DNA from: Candidatus Peribacteria bacterium
Lineage (GTDB): Bacteria; Patescibacteriota; Gracilibacteria; Peribacterales; Peribacteraceae
Length of the DNA: 64,000 bases
Reading direction: 5' to 3'
Assembly (NCBI GenBank): GCA_023245865.1
Contig: JAHFJN010000001.1
Coordinates: 550,722 to 614,721 of the forward strand
Part shown: piece after piece, positions 17,129-29,200 of the stretch
Layout: each line of letters opens with the position of its first letter
Position numbering within the stretch: position 1 is the first letter of the stretch
Translations under genes and position numbers: made by a program
Notes under the pieces: generated by a model
What the model saw: only the letters and a program-made list of their open reading frames with translations
The model's database searches: none
What the model was told of the DNA's origin: nothing

Positions 17129-18421
17129 ATGACGCAGGAAGTAGGAAGTCGGCAAAAACGCGATGTGTGGCTATGGGCGCTCTACGATTTTGCAAACTCG
17201 ATCGCGTTCGTGAATTTGTCGCTCTACTTCGGCCTCTGGTTCATCACCGAGCATCATGGATCCGACGCGTGGATGAGCGCGTCCGTCGCCATTTCGACGA
17301 TTGCGATCTTGCTGCTCCTCCCGGTCCTCGGGAAAATGTCCGACCATGCACGCAGACGCATGCCATTCCTCGCGGTCTGCTCACTCCTCTGCATCGCCTC
17401 CTTGATCGCACTCGGCTTCGTCATGGGCATTACCGAAACTCTGACGCTCACAGCAACGATCATCGTTATCGCGCTCTACAGCTTCTTCAACTTCTTCTAC
17501 AATTCCTGCTTCGCATTCTACGATGCCTTCCTGCGGGAATTCACGATGAGCGGACGATCGCTCGAACGTACGTCGGGGTTCGGCATGGGTATGGGCCAAG
17601 TAGGCAATGTCGTCGGACTCGCGCTCGCGATCCCGCTCGCGCAGGGGAAAGTTTCCTTCCTCGGCATGACCGGCAAGCCGCTCATCTTCGTCATCGCAGG
17701 AGTGCTGTTTCTGCTCTGCGCATTGCCGGTCTTCCTCCTCCTCAAAGACCGTCCCGCAGCAACAGATTCCGTGAAGCTGGGTCGCAGCATCCGCGAGACG
17801 TTCCACGATCTGCGTCACATTCGCAAATATCCGGATGTCTTCTGGTACCTCGTCACCTACTGCCTGTTTGCCGATGCGATGCTGACGCTCGCGATGTTCG
17901 TCTCTTCCTATCTGGATATCGTTGCGAAGATGCCCGATACCCAAAAGAGCATCACATTCATCCTCGCGGTGTTTGCCGGCGTCATAGGGTCATTCGTGTG
18001 CCCCCTCTTCGTACGGCTCTGCGCCACGCGCAAGCGGGCGATCTCGCTCTGCATCGCGCTTTGGACCGTCGTCCTTATCCTCTTTGTCACCACCACAACC
18101 CCTTGGCTCTTCACCATCATCGTGGCACTCAACGGCTTTGCGTTCGGTGCACTGTTCTCGCTCTCCCGCGCATTTTTCGCACACCTCGTCCCCGCGGACA
18201 AGCAAGCCGAGATGTTTAGTCTATACGCGCTCTTCGAGCGCACTGCATCGATCTTCGGGCCACTGCTCTGGAGCGCAACCGCCGCGGCATTCGCACCGTT
18301 CGGTCCCGACCGCTACCGTTTCTCCATCATCGCGCTTGCCATCCTCGTCCTCATCAGCTTCTTTACGATGCAGAAGGTGAAGGAACCGACGCTTCCCTCT
18401 CCCTTTGAGGGAGAGGGTTAG
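17129..18421 (+). CDS. MFS transporter, UMF1/Atg22-like family
   Basis: The 430-aa protein has 12 predicted membrane helices. The N-terminus KRDVWLWALYDFANSIAFVN is the hallmark of the UMF1/Atg22-like branch of the major facilitator superfamily, whose substrates are mostly unknown. ATG 17129 is used because the frame upstream reads through paralog 2. The last residues, PTLPSPFEGEG, and the stop codon come from a dispersed CCCTCTCCC-type repeat, so a repeat appears to have replaced the original C-terminus. The gene sits alone on the plus strand within the Cys-rich array. Confidence 0.85.
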   Translation: MTQEVGSRQKRDVWLWALYDFANSIAFVNLSLYFGLWFITEHHGSDAWMSASVAISTIAILLLLPVLGKMSDHARRRMPFLAVCSLLCIASLIALGFVMGITETLTLTATIIVIALYSFFNFFYNSCFAFYDAFLREFTMSGRSLERTSGFGMGMGQVGNVVGLALAIPLAQGKVSFLGMTGKPLIFVIAGVLFLLCALPVFLLLKDRPAATDSVKLGRSIRETFHDLRHIRKYPDVFWYLVTYCLFADAMLTLAMFVSSYLDIVAKMPDTQKSITFILAVFAGVIGSFVCPLFVRLCATRKRAISLCIALWTVVLILFVTTTTPWLFTIIVALNGFAFGALFSLSRAFFAHLVPADKQAEMFSLYALFERTASIFGPLLWSATAAAFAPFGPDRYRFSIIALAILVLISFFTMQKVKEPTLPSPFEGEG

Positions 18422-18432
18422 GGTGAGGGGCA
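18394..18432 (+). repeat. Dispersed palindromic repeat, CCCTCTCCC family
   Basis: CCCTCTCCCTTTGAGGGAGAGGGTTAGG-like text: an inverted CTCCC/GGGAG pair followed by GGTGAGGGG. It encodes the MFS C-terminus and separates it from the convergent paralog 3 stop at 18433. Relatives lie at 35099, 39409 and 42996. Confidence 0.7.
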
Positions 18433-20112
18433 TTAGTAAACCTCTGCCAGGTAACACTCCTCGCAATACACAATCTCCGGCCTCTCGGGCGCATAGTTTG
18501 ATTGAATAGTCTTGCCGCAATAATTGCATTGTCGTTCCCACAGGCGATACGGATTTTTTCGACGCAATCTGTCTGCACTGCGTTCATCAGGATGCAGGTG
18601 AGGGAGGGGAAGGCCCATCGATCGATAGAAGGCTAATTCCTGTTTCACGAAGTTGAATGGTCTTCCGGTTTTCTGGCAGATCACCGGCCTCAGGAGAACG
18701 TCATCGTTTGTCTGCTCGATGGTGCTGGGCAATTGATCGACCGTGATGCTGCGTGGAGGAAGTTCCGTTTCATCGTCGTTGCGCCATTGCCATGCTTGTG
18801 CGATGGCGTCTTCGCGTGACAATGGGAAATATTCCTGCGCAAGAGATTCATTGTAAGCGAATTGAGAAACAAAAGGCGGGAAGTATTCGCCCCACTCTCC
18901 CGCTTTCTGCATGGCTGCGATGATCAATTGCACGGTCTTCGGATAGTCCTCGGGTGTGTATTGTGTGTTAAGGATGCAGTGCTGCTGATGTTTTAGTCCC
19001 ACGCATCCGAAGCAGTTCTTACAGTTTTTACAGTCGATGGAGTAGTACGTGTTATTGCAATCCCAACACAAATAGTTGCCCATGCAGTACTGACCCATGG
19101 AGCAACACATCTCCAGGGACCACTGCACTCCCGTCGGGGATCCGAAATTGGCATCGTATGCACACAAACCCTTTGGCATGAATGCTACATATCGACAGTG
19201 TTCAGAATCCGACATATCAAAACAGGAGCAACAGTCTTTGCAGTTGGTCTGCATGTCGCCGGAGCAATCTTCACAGGCAAACAAATGTGAGGCGCGATGC
19301 GGTTTGTCCCGCTTGAATTCCTGGAATTGGTCCGTGAGCGCGCGGATCCGTTCGACTGTCAGACCCCCCAGAAGTTCTCCTTTGCGTTTCTCGTACGTTT
19401 CTCGATCGAGTTTTTCATTGAATATGCAGTATTCCTGCTGCTGCAGGCCAAGGCACATAATGCAGTTTTTGCATCCGATACAATCTTCCACCAGAAAACA
19501 GTCACTGCAGTTTTGGCAGTAGGAAAAATACGCGCAATGGTAACATCGTGAGGCTGCCACCCCTTCATAACAGCGTTCAGAGGAGAAAATAGACAAGCAA
19601 TCGACACAATCTTTGCACGTAATGACAAATTTCCCGTACATGCAATCTTCCGCATGACTGACGCCGAATACCAGATAACTGTTTTTCACATTCAACGAGT
19701 AATTCGTGTACGCACTGTTTTCGACGTTTGTCGTATTGAGTGACGGGTGCGGCACTTCCCGGTTGAGTGAATGCACTTGCTCCATGAAAGAGCGGCTTAC
19801 ATCGAATGTTCTGCCGTACGTTTTCCCATCCCATTGGTCGCTCCACCATTCATCCTGATCGTAGATAACGTAAGGCTTCTCGGTTGCAACTGTTGAAATA
19901 ATCGGCTTGCCTGAAAGATCGCTTTTCCGATGATAGAGGTTGCGCTCGTTTCGAAACAGCAATCGCCGGATCAGGCGGCAGATGGGACAGAGCGTCGGTG
20001 CGGGAATGGGATATTTTTCTCCGCCGAACTCCGGCGAGATGCTTTCGTAAAAGGCAAGATCTTCATCCGTGATCACGAAGGATTCCTGACACTGTGCACA
20101 CGTTCGCTGCAT
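18433..20112 (-). CDS. Large Cys-rich multi-CxxC protein, paralog 3
   Basis: 559 aa. N-terminal ribbon CAQCQESFVITDEDLAFYES...CPICRLIRR. The Cys-dense centre includes CYHCAYFSYCQNCSDCF and CKDCCSCFDMSDSEHC. The repeated block reads CFGCVGLKHQQHCILNTQYT, and the GEWGEYFPPF segment and C-terminal ribbon CNYCGKT...YCEECYLAEVY are complete. It begins ATGCAGCG with TATACT 7 bases upstream, like paralogs 1, 4 and 5. Cytosolic and soluble; function unknown. Paired upstream with palindrome copy 2. Confidence 0.7.
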   Translation of the reverse strand: MQRTCAQCQESFVITDEDLAFYESISPEFGGEKYPIPAPTLCPICRLIRRLLFRNERNLYHRKSDLSGKPIISTVATEKPYVIYDQDEWWSDQWDGKTYGRTFDVSRSFMEQVHSLNREVPHPSLNTTNVENSAYTNYSLNVKNSYLVFGVSHAEDCMYGKFVITCKDCVDCLSIFSSERCYEGVAASRCYHCAYFSYCQNCSDCFLVEDCIGCKNCIMCLGLQQQEYCIFNEKLDRETYEKRKGELLGGLTVERIRALTDQFQEFKRDKPHRASHLFACEDCSGDMQTNCKDCCSCFDMSDSEHCRYVAFMPKGLCAYDANFGSPTGVQWSLEMCCSMGQYCMGNYLCWDCNNTYYSIDCKNCKNCFGCVGLKHQQHCILNTQYTPEDYPKTVQLIIAAMQKAGEWGEYFPPFVSQFAYNESLAQEYFPLSREDAIAQAWQWRNDDETELPPRSITVDQLPSTIEQTNDDVLLRPVICQKTGRPFNFVKQELAFYRSMGLPLPHLHPDERSADRLRRKNPYRLWERQCNYCGKTIQSNYAPERPEIVYCEECYLAEVY

Positions 20113-20220
20113 AGGAAGCAGTATACCTCATTACAACCACCAACTCCTCCTCTCCTTTGCGACGCAGCCAGCCCCACGTAATTACAATATACTAGTATAC
20201 TGTATATGAGGAAAAAGTGA
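20113..20220 (-). promoter_or_regulatory. Conserved upstream block with palindrome (copy 2)
   Basis: TATACT at 20125-20120 (minus) is 7 bases before the paralog 3 ATG. The palindrome at 20183-20204 differs from the perfect form by one base (ACAATATAC instead of ACAGTATAC). The surrounding text matches copies 1 and 3, which implies duplication of gene plus upstream region. Confidence 0.6.
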
Positions 20221-20225
20221 GGCAA

Positions 20226-21917
20226 TCAGTAAACAGTCGCAAGGTAGCATTCCTCGCAGTACACAATCTCCGGCCTTTCGGGACTGTAGCTTGTTTGAAT
20301 TGCCTTGCCACATTTCATACACGGGCGCTCCCAGAATTTCCGGGGATTGCGACGCAGGAAACGATCTTTATGCCGCTGAATCCAGTTGCGCCTTGGGATT
20401 GGGAGCCTCTGCTGACGATAGAATTTCAGTTCCTGCGCGATGATCTTGAACGGCTTGCCCGTGACTTCGCACACTATCGCCCATTGCAGGATATCATCGG
20501 GCACATCATCGATGTTGTCCGGCACTTGATCTGCTCTGATCGTACGGTCAGCCACGGATGGCTGCTCCTGCATATCATCCCATTTCCAACCCTTCGCAAT
20601 CGCCCGCTCCCGCGTCAGCAGATAGTACTGTTGAGCGCTCGTTTTGTTATATCCAAACGGTGAATGGGCCACGGGAAACAGTTCACCCCACTCCCCCGAC
20701 TTTTTCATATGCGCGATGATTTTCGGAACCAGCTGCTCGTACTCCTCCTTCGTATACTGCTTATTGAGAATACAATATTGTTTATGATGCATGTTGGCAC
20801 AGCCGAAGCAAAACTTGCAGGACTGCACGCGCCAGCAATATGTGACATCGTTGCAACTGACGTGCACATTGTGGGAGAAAAGTGCATGGTAGGTATCGTT
20901 GCCGGCAATCGAGCATTCGTAGGACTCCTGAAGATTGAGGCCGTACTGATAAATGTCATAGTCATTCTTGGCTCCCGTGACAACCTGATAGAGAAATTTA
21001 CCGTCTTCTACGTCTTCACAATCAAAACTGCTGTGCGTGTTTTTGCAATTCGCCAGATGATCGCCGGAACAATTCTCCACATTATACGTCTGCAATTGGC
21101 GGAATGTGTGAAGTAATTCCAGAGCTTTCAGGCGTGGGCGCTGTGCTTCATACTGGACATGAGACCCCAGATCGATCGCATCGATCGTCGCTTCGTATTC
21201 TTCCTTTGTGAGCTGTTTGTTTTCGAAAAAATATTCTTTGTTGCGTAGTCCCACGCACAGAAAACAATTCTTACATCCGATACAATCTCGTAAAAATGCC
21301 CCGGTATTGCAGTTGCGGCAATCCTGGCAACTCTTGAGATCATAGCAGCCATGGACATCCACACAGTCATAGCATAACTCACATTGCAGGTTGTAGAACC
21401 CATCCGCACACGAGCGATTGCGTTTAAAGCCATACCCGTAGTAGCAATCTTCGCAGAAGTCCGCATGCATGATCAGGTAACAGTTCTTGGCAAACCCCGC
21501 ATAGTGAATGTAATCGGAATTCACATTGGTACCCTCACTGAGTAAATTCTGCACGGGGCATGCCAAGCGCATTTCTTGGAACTGATCAAAAAAAGACCTA
21601 CTGAAATCCATGCCCCTGCCAAAGTCGCACGGATCCCATCTATCCCCCTGCCAGCATTCCCGACAGTAGATCGTGCATGGATTTTCCGGCGGCTGCTCGG
21701 TGATGATACGTTTCGCGCAGAGCACGCATATCGTTTGATAGAAAAACTGCTCGTTACAATACGAAAGCCTTCTCTGCTGCCGGCAATCGGGGCAGTGAGT
21801 CGGTGGTGGAATCTCATATTTCTTCCCCGCAATCACCGGCGAAAGCTGATCGAGGAACGCAAGATCGTCGTTGGTGATCTCGAAGCTTGCCTGACATTGG
21901 GTGCACATTCGCTGCAT
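20226..21917 (-). CDS. Large Cys-rich multi-CxxC protein, paralog 4
   Basis: 563 aa from ATG 21917 (MQRMCTQC). N-terminal ribbon CTQCQASFEITNDDLAFLDQ...CPDCRQQRR, then the Cys-dense centre (CELCYDCVDVHGCYDLKSC). The doubled CxxC...EYFFENKQLTKEEYE / YCILNKQYTKEEYE blocks, GEWGELFPVAHSPFGYN and the terminal CMKCGKA...YCEECYLATVY complete the plan. Only 5 bases separate it from the stop of paralog 5, yet it still carries its own TATACT 7 bases before ATG, inside that gap and the end of paralog 5. Confidence 0.7.
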   Translation of the reverse strand: MQRMCTQCQASFEITNDDLAFLDQLSPVIAGKKYEIPPPTHCPDCRQQRRLSYCNEQFFYQTICVLCAKRIITEQPPENPCTIYCRECWQGDRWDPCDFGRGMDFSRSFFDQFQEMRLACPVQNLLSEGTNVNSDYIHYAGFAKNCYLIMHADFCEDCYYGYGFKRNRSCADGFYNLQCELCYDCVDVHGCYDLKSCQDCRNCNTGAFLRDCIGCKNCFLCVGLRNKEYFFENKQLTKEEYEATIDAIDLGSHVQYEAQRPRLKALELLHTFRQLQTYNVENCSGDHLANCKNTHSSFDCEDVEDGKFLYQVVTGAKNDYDIYQYGLNLQESYECSIAGNDTYHALFSHNVHVSCNDVTYCWRVQSCKFCFGCANMHHKQYCILNKQYTKEEYEQLVPKIIAHMKKSGEWGELFPVAHSPFGYNKTSAQQYYLLTRERAIAKGWKWDDMQEQPSVADRTIRADQVPDNIDDVPDDILQWAIVCEVTGKPFKIIAQELKFYRQQRLPIPRRNWIQRHKDRFLRRNPRKFWERPCMKCGKAIQTSYSPERPEIVYCEECYLATVY

Positions 21918-21922
21918 AGCAA

Positions 21923-23608
21923 TCAGTATACCTCTTTCAAATAACACTCCTCACAGTACACCACTTCCGGCCTCTCGGGGCTGTATGTCGTTTGAATTGC
22001 GTTCCCACACTTTGCACACGATCGATCCCACAGATGTCGGGGATTTCGCATCGCGAGTCTCTTCCGATGGCGCTCATCGGGATGCAGTCGCGGGATCGGG
22101 AGCTGCATCCTGCGATAGAACTCCAGTTCTTTTCTGATGATGCGAAAGGGTTTGCCCGTGACCCTGCACCGAATCGCCCACTCTGTGATGTCATCGGGAA
22201 TCTCTTCGATGCTGTCAGGCAACTGCATAGCCTCGATGATTTTTGCAACCTGCGGCGAGAGCGTTTCGTGTTCGCTCCACTTCCATCCGCGGACCACGAG
22301 ATCTCCCTTTGTGCCGGGAAAGTATTCCAGTGCGACCGTTTCGTTGTACCCAAAGGGACTGATGCTTGATGGCAGAAATTTCCCCCACGAATTGTCTGCT
22401 TGCATGCTCCCGATAATCGCAGAGGCTAACGCCTCATACTCCTCTTTCGTGTACTGTTTATTCAAAATGCAGTACTCATGTTTGCGCAGTCCCACGCACC
22501 CAAAACAATTCTTGCAATCCGTGCATTGGAAGCAGTACATGCTGTCACTACACCGTTCACATTGAACCGAAAAGAGAACATTGAACGAATAGCCAACCCC
22601 CGTGCACTGATAGAGAAGCTCGGAATCATATCCATACCCATACAAATCTTGAGAGGACTTGCAGCGCTTGCTGCAATCCAAGTATGCACAATCCTCAGCT
22701 TTGAATACCTCAAAGCAGAGTCTGCAGTTTTTGGTATTGAAGAGAAAGTCTCCTGTGCTGTTTTCAGTATTCACCGACTGTCGCTCGCGATGGATCGCCT
22801 TCGTGACAAGCTCTGCGAAACGCTCGCGAAGCCCTTCATGCTTCGAAAAACTTCCCGCCCCGAGCAAGCTCGCCGACTGGCGGTCATACTCCTCTTTGCT
22901 CACCTTCTCGTTGAAAATGCAGTACGAGGCATGCGTGAGATTCGTGCAGCCGATGCAATGATCGCAGCCGACACAGTTAAAGAGGAACGTGGAGTCCTGG
23001 CACTGGCTACAATTTTGGCAGTGAGTAGCGTTATAGCAATTGCTCGCATTGATGCACTCGTAACACCATTCGCAATTCTGGCACGTACTCATATCCATGC
23101 AATCTTTGCTCTCAATGAGACCCTTGCTGTAGTAGCAATCCTGCAGAAGTCCACTATTGAACACGAGGTAGCAATCTTTGCACGGCCCCGCCCAGTTCGT
23201 GTAGTCACTGTTTTCCGGTCTGCCCGTGATGAAGAGCCCGCGATGAGCAACAGCCTTCAAGAGTGCATCAAACTGCTCCCAAAATAATGTGCCGTCCTCA
23301 TACGCGCGCCCGAACTGCATCGCATCCCACCTATCACTTGGCCAGCACTGTTCGCAAAGAACGTTGTAGGGAAGATCCGCATGGTACATACACACAATCG
23401 TTTTCTTGCAGAGCGCACAGGGGCGGTTATATAAACTGCGCTCATTGCGCCACACCATGCGCCGCACCGACCGACAATTGGGACACATCTCGGGCGCGGG
23501 AATCGGATACTTTTTGCCCGCGATCACGGGAGACACGGCATCATAAAATGCAACATCTTCAACGGTAATATCGTAGCTCGCCTCGCATTGGGAACACATA
23601 CGCTGCAT
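21923..23608 (-). CDS. Large Cys-rich multi-CxxC protein, paralog 5
   Basis: 561 aa from ATG 23608 (MQRMCSQC). N-terminal ribbon CSQCEASYDITVEDVAFYDA...CPNCRSVRR, centre CMDMSTCQNCEWCYECINASN, block CFGCVGLRKHEYCILNKQYT, and terminal CAKCGNA...YCEECYLKEVY. The longer frame upstream crosses the regulatory block and is rejected. It is first in the minus-strand run 5-4-3, so it may head a transcript. Function unknown; multiple structural zinc sites are likely. Confidence 0.7.
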   Translation of the reverse strand: MQRMCSQCEASYDITVEDVAFYDAVSPVIAGKKYPIPAPEMCPNCRSVRRMVWRNERSLYNRPCALCKKTIVCMYHADLPYNVLCEQCWPSDRWDAMQFGRAYEDGTLFWEQFDALLKAVAHRGLFITGRPENSDYTNWAGPCKDCYLVFNSGLLQDCYYSKGLIESKDCMDMSTCQNCEWCYECINASNCYNATHCQNCSQCQDSTFLFNCVGCDHCIGCTNLTHASYCIFNEKVSKEEYDRQSASLLGAGSFSKHEGLRERFAELVTKAIHRERQSVNTENSTGDFLFNTKNCRLCFEVFKAEDCAYLDCSKRCKSSQDLYGYGYDSELLYQCTGVGYSFNVLFSVQCERCSDSMYCFQCTDCKNCFGCVGLRKHEYCILNKQYTKEEYEALASAIIGSMQADNSWGKFLPSSISPFGYNETVALEYFPGTKGDLVVRGWKWSEHETLSPQVAKIIEAMQLPDSIEEIPDDITEWAIRCRVTGKPFRIIRKELEFYRRMQLPIPRLHPDERHRKRLAMRNPRHLWDRSCAKCGNAIQTTYSPERPEVVYCEECYLKEVY

Positions 23609-23715
23609 AGGAAGCAGTATACCTCTTTTCAAACCACCAACTCCACCTCCACCCCCCCCCTCGCGACGCAGCCGACCGCTCAATTACAGTATACTAGTAT
23701 ACTGTATATGAGGAA
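23609..23715. promoter_or_regulatory. Conserved upstream block with palindrome (copy 3)
   Basis: TATACT at 23621-23616 (minus) is 7 bases before the paralog 5 ATG. The perfect 22-bp palindrome lies at 23685-23706 and faces the SDR gene on the plus strand, about 60 bases from that gene's likely start. Confidence 0.6.
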
Positions 23716-23731
23716 AATGTCCGAGCATAGA

Positions 23732-23759
23732 TTGTGTCCGACCATGACATCGGTACTAT
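23732..23759 (+). promoter_or_regulatory. Likely promoter of the SDR gene
   Basis: TTGTGT (23732-23737), a 16-base spacer and TACTAT (23754-23759). Six bases later comes ATA 23766, in frame with the SDR, which has no ATG/GTG/TTG before its nucleotide-binding motif. Confidence 0.4.
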
Positions 23760-23765
23760 GGTCCT

Positions 23766-24524
23766 ATATCTCCCATAGCCCTCATTACAGGCAGCACGGC
23801 AGGGATCGGAGAAGCAACCGCGCGGTTGCTCGCGCGAAACGCGTATGATTTGATCATCAACGGTCGGAGGCGCGAGCGGTTGGATGCGCTGAAGAAGGAG
23901 CTGCAAGCGACATCGACGATCCGGGTGCTGCCGCTCTGCTTCGACGTCCGCGATCGCCAGGCGGTCACTCATGCCATCAACAATCTTCCGTCTGAATGGA
24001 AACAGATAGATGTGCTGATTAACAATGCGGGACTGGGCCTCGGCCTCGGTCCGATTGATGAAGGTAACCCTAACGATTGGGACACGATGATCGATACGAA
24101 CATCAAGGGGTTACTTTCGGTCTCTCACGCCGTGATGCCGGGCATGATCGCGCGAAAATCGGGCCACATCGTCAATATCGGTTCGATCGCGGGCAAAGAG
24201 GTGTACGCCGGCGGCAACATCTACTGCATGACCAAGCATGCGGTCGATGCGCTGACCAAAGCGATGCGGATCGACCTGCTCCCCCACGGCATTCGCGTGA
24301 CGGGCATTCACCCGGGGATGGTGGATACCGAATTTAATGTCGTACGCTTCAAAGGGGACACGGCGAAAGCTGCCGCACGTTCCGCGGGTTTACGCGTTCT
24401 GGACCCCGTAGACGTCGCCGAAACTATCCTCTTCGCCCTCACCCGCCCCGCCCACGTCTGCATCAATGAACTCACTGTGATGCCAACCGCGCAGGCGAGC
24501 ACAACGTATTATCATAAAGAGTAA
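23766..24524 (+). CDS. Short-chain dehydrogenase/reductase, unusual start
   Basis: About 252 aa with all SDR landmarks: NAD(P)-binding TGSTAGIG (residues 9-16), NNAG, a catalytic Ser in NIGSIAG and YCMTK (YxxxK). It resembles YdfG-type 3-hydroxy acid/serine dehydrogenases; the substrate is unproven. The frame has no ATG, GTG or TTG upstream of the TG motif. The first canonical start, TTG 23826, would remove the cofactor site, and a TGA at 23745 limits the frame. Either ATA 23766 is used on a leaderless message, or a one-base frameshift separates ATG 23758 from the body. Confidence 0.75.
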   Translation: MSPIALITGSTAGIGEATARLLARNAYDLIINGRRRERLDALKKELQATSTIRVLPLCFDVRDRQAVTHAINNLPSEWKQIDVLINNAGLGLGLGPIDEGNPNDWDTMIDTNIKGLLSVSHAVMPGMIARKSGHIVNIGSIAGKEVYAGGNIYCMTKHAVDALTKAMRIDLLPHGIRVTGIHPGMVDTEFNVVRFKGDTAKAAARSAGLRVLDPVDVAETILFALTRPAHVCINELTVMPTAQASTTYYHKE

Positions 24525-24561
24525 TCACAAAACAAAATCCCTCCTTGTCTCTCTGGACCTC

Positions 24562-24590
24562 TTGACGGTGTTCGCACGTCCACCTATGAT
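24562..24590 (+). promoter_or_regulatory. Sigma70-type promoter of lexA
   Basis: TTGACG (24562-24567), a 17-base spacer and TATGAT (24585-24590). A LexA operator would be expected here; GTTCGCAC and GTACGTCTGT lie nearby, but I cannot show a clear SOS box. Confidence 0.65.
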
Positions 24591-24615
24591 GGTGTACGTC
24601 TGTCCTTTCCGCTCT

Positions 24616-25215
24616 ATGCCCCTCACCCCCCACCAACGTACGACCCTGAATTACATCGGCGAATTCCAGCGTAAACGCGGTTATAGCCCTTCCCTTTCCG
24701 ATCTTGCGATTGCCTTTGGTGTCCGCAGCAAAAACGCAATTGCGAAGGTGGTGAACGCACTCACGAAGGCGGGTTTTCTCCAAAAAGATCCGAAAGGTCG
24801 CATTAAAATTCTCGAAATCGCGGAGGCGGGTGTAGCCGCGATGTCCCTTCCTCTCTTCGGACCGATCTCCGCGGGGTTTGCGGCGGCGGCCGAGGAACAG
24901 GCCGAGGAAAATATCACGCTCGAAAACTATCTCGTGCGCGATCGCAACAGCACCTTTCTCCTGCGCGTAAAAGGAAACAGCATGATCAATGCCGGCATCC
25001 ATGAAGGTGACCTTGTCATCGTGGAGCGGGGCCGCGAGCCAAAACTCAATGATATCGTCGTCGGAGTCTTGGACGGGGAATACACTCTCAAGCGCCTCAA
25101 GCGCGACAAGGGGAAGTACTACCTGCAAGCGGAAAACCCCGACTACCCCGATTTGTATGCAATGGAAGATTTGCAAGTCGCGGGGGTGGTACGTGGGGTG
25201 ATGAGAAAGTATTAA
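24616..25215 (+). CDS. lexA: LexA-type SOS repressor
   Basis: The 199-aa protein has an N-terminal winged HTH (TPHQRTTLNYIGEFQRKRGYSPS-like, quoted in part) and a C-terminal S24 peptidase domain. The autocleavage bond Ala86-Gly87 (GPISAGF), Ser122 (GNSM) and Lys159 (YTLKRL) form the self-cleavage set. On DNA damage, RecA filaments trigger cleavage and derepression. ATG 24616 keeps the family N-terminus. The stop overlaps the start of the Y-family polymerase (TAATG), so this repressor directly controls a mutagenic polymerase. Confidence 0.9.
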   Translation: MPLTPHQRTTLNYIGEFQRKRGYSPSLSDLAIAFGVRSKNAIAKVVNALTKAGFLQKDPKGRIKILEIAEAGVAAMSLPLFGPISAGFAAAAEEQAEENITLENYLVRDRNSTFLLRVKGNSMINAGIHEGDLVIVERGREPKLNDIVVGVLDGEYTLKRLKRDKGKYYLQAENPDYPDLYAMEDLQVAGVVRGVMRKY

Positions 25216-26411
25216 TGTCCTTTATGATTGCACACGTTGATGCGGACAGTTTCTTCGCGTCTGTTCTTGAACGGCTCGATCCAGGCCTCAAAGGGGAGCC
25301 ACTCCTCGCACTCGGGATGGGCGGCGGGTGCGTGATCGCCGCAAGTTACGCTGCGAAGGCAAAAGGCGTACGGACCGGTATGCGTCTGAAGGATGCACTG
25401 CAACTCTGCCCGCATGCGGTCTGCCGTGCATCGGATTTCAATGAGACCTCGATCGCGAGTCATCAGATCGAGGCGATCATTCAGGATCACTGTCCCATCA
25501 TCGAGCAGATGTCGATCGATGAATGGTTCCTCGATCTCACCTCTCTCGTTGGGGGTGTTCCGTTCGATCCCTATCTCTGGGCAAGGGATCTCCAGAGTGA
25601 AATCTTGAAGATGACGAGCTTGAGTGTGTCCATTGGCATTGCTCCCACAAAAATCCTCTCAAAAATGGCAGGCGAGTACAAAAAGCCTGCCGGCGTAACC
25701 GTTCTTGAGAAGCGCGACCTTGAAAAATTCCTCTCCGATCGCCCCGCGGCTGCGATTCCGGGAATCGGCAAGGCTCGCCAGAAGCACAGCGAGAAACGCA
25801 AATGGGTGACGGCATGGGATTTTGCCAATGCAGACCGCTGTACGGTCGTACAACTCTTTGGACGTCCTGGGGCGGATTTACAACGAGAACTCCTGGGGGA
25901 AAGACTCTCAAGGGTGGAAGAGGATGACCGTCCACCGCAGTCGATCTCACGCTGTCGCAGCTTTCGTAAAACAGCGAGAAATGATCAATTGTGGGCACAT
26001 ATCATGCAACATCTCAGTTACACGGTCCTCAAGATGCGAAAGCAGAAATTAGCCTGCCGTGGCATCTCCGTGTGGCTGCGCGAAGGATACGATTCTCACA
26101 GCGGTACGAACTTTCGTCTCCCGCAGTTGAGTGACACGGAGGAAGTCATTGCACCATTCGTACGCAAATGTTTTTCACGGATTCAGAAAAAGGGAATCGC
26201 GTACACGCAGGCGGGGTTGTGTTTGTGGGATCTGGCAGCAAAAACCACGACGCAATTCTCACTCTTTCAAAGCCCACACGATACCATGCGCGATGAGTCG
26301 CTCCAGAAATCACTCGATCAACTCAGGGTGCAGTACGGTCGCGAGGTGGTTGTCCGCGGCAGTGCGCTTGCGGTCAATGAACCGCATGAAAAACATCTGG
26401 ATTTCTCGATG

Positions 26412-26417
<6 letters not shown>
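25215..26417 (+). CDS. Y-family DNA polymerase (UmuC/DinB type)
   Basis: The 400-aa translesion polymerase has the catalytic sites HVDADSFF (Asp9) and SIDEWF (Asp102, Glu103; usually SIDEAF). A helix-hairpin-helix follows (AAAIPGIGKARQ), with a little-finger domain after it. The end differs from E. coli DinB and is closer to UmuC in length. Immediate coupling to lexA gives a lexA-polymerase cassette like umuDC. It is convergent with valS, and the two genes overlap by 6 bases. Confidence 0.88.
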
Positions 26418-29120
<2,703 letters not shown>

Positions 29121-29148
29121 GGGGGGAGTGTATCGTGTTCCTTCATTT

Positions 29149-29179
29149 AAAAAAACGGCTGCCTTTGCAGGCCGCCGTT
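29149..29179 (-). terminator. Strong terminator hairpin in the valS leader
   Basis: On the minus strand AACGGC-G-GCCT (29179-29169), loop GCAA, AGGC-A-GCCGTT (29164-29154), and seven T residues in all (29155-29149). It lies between the valS promoter and start codon, so it would stop valS transcription unless overcome. Confidence 0.7.
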
Positions 29180-29200
29180 CAATGATGGAAAGAACAGAAC

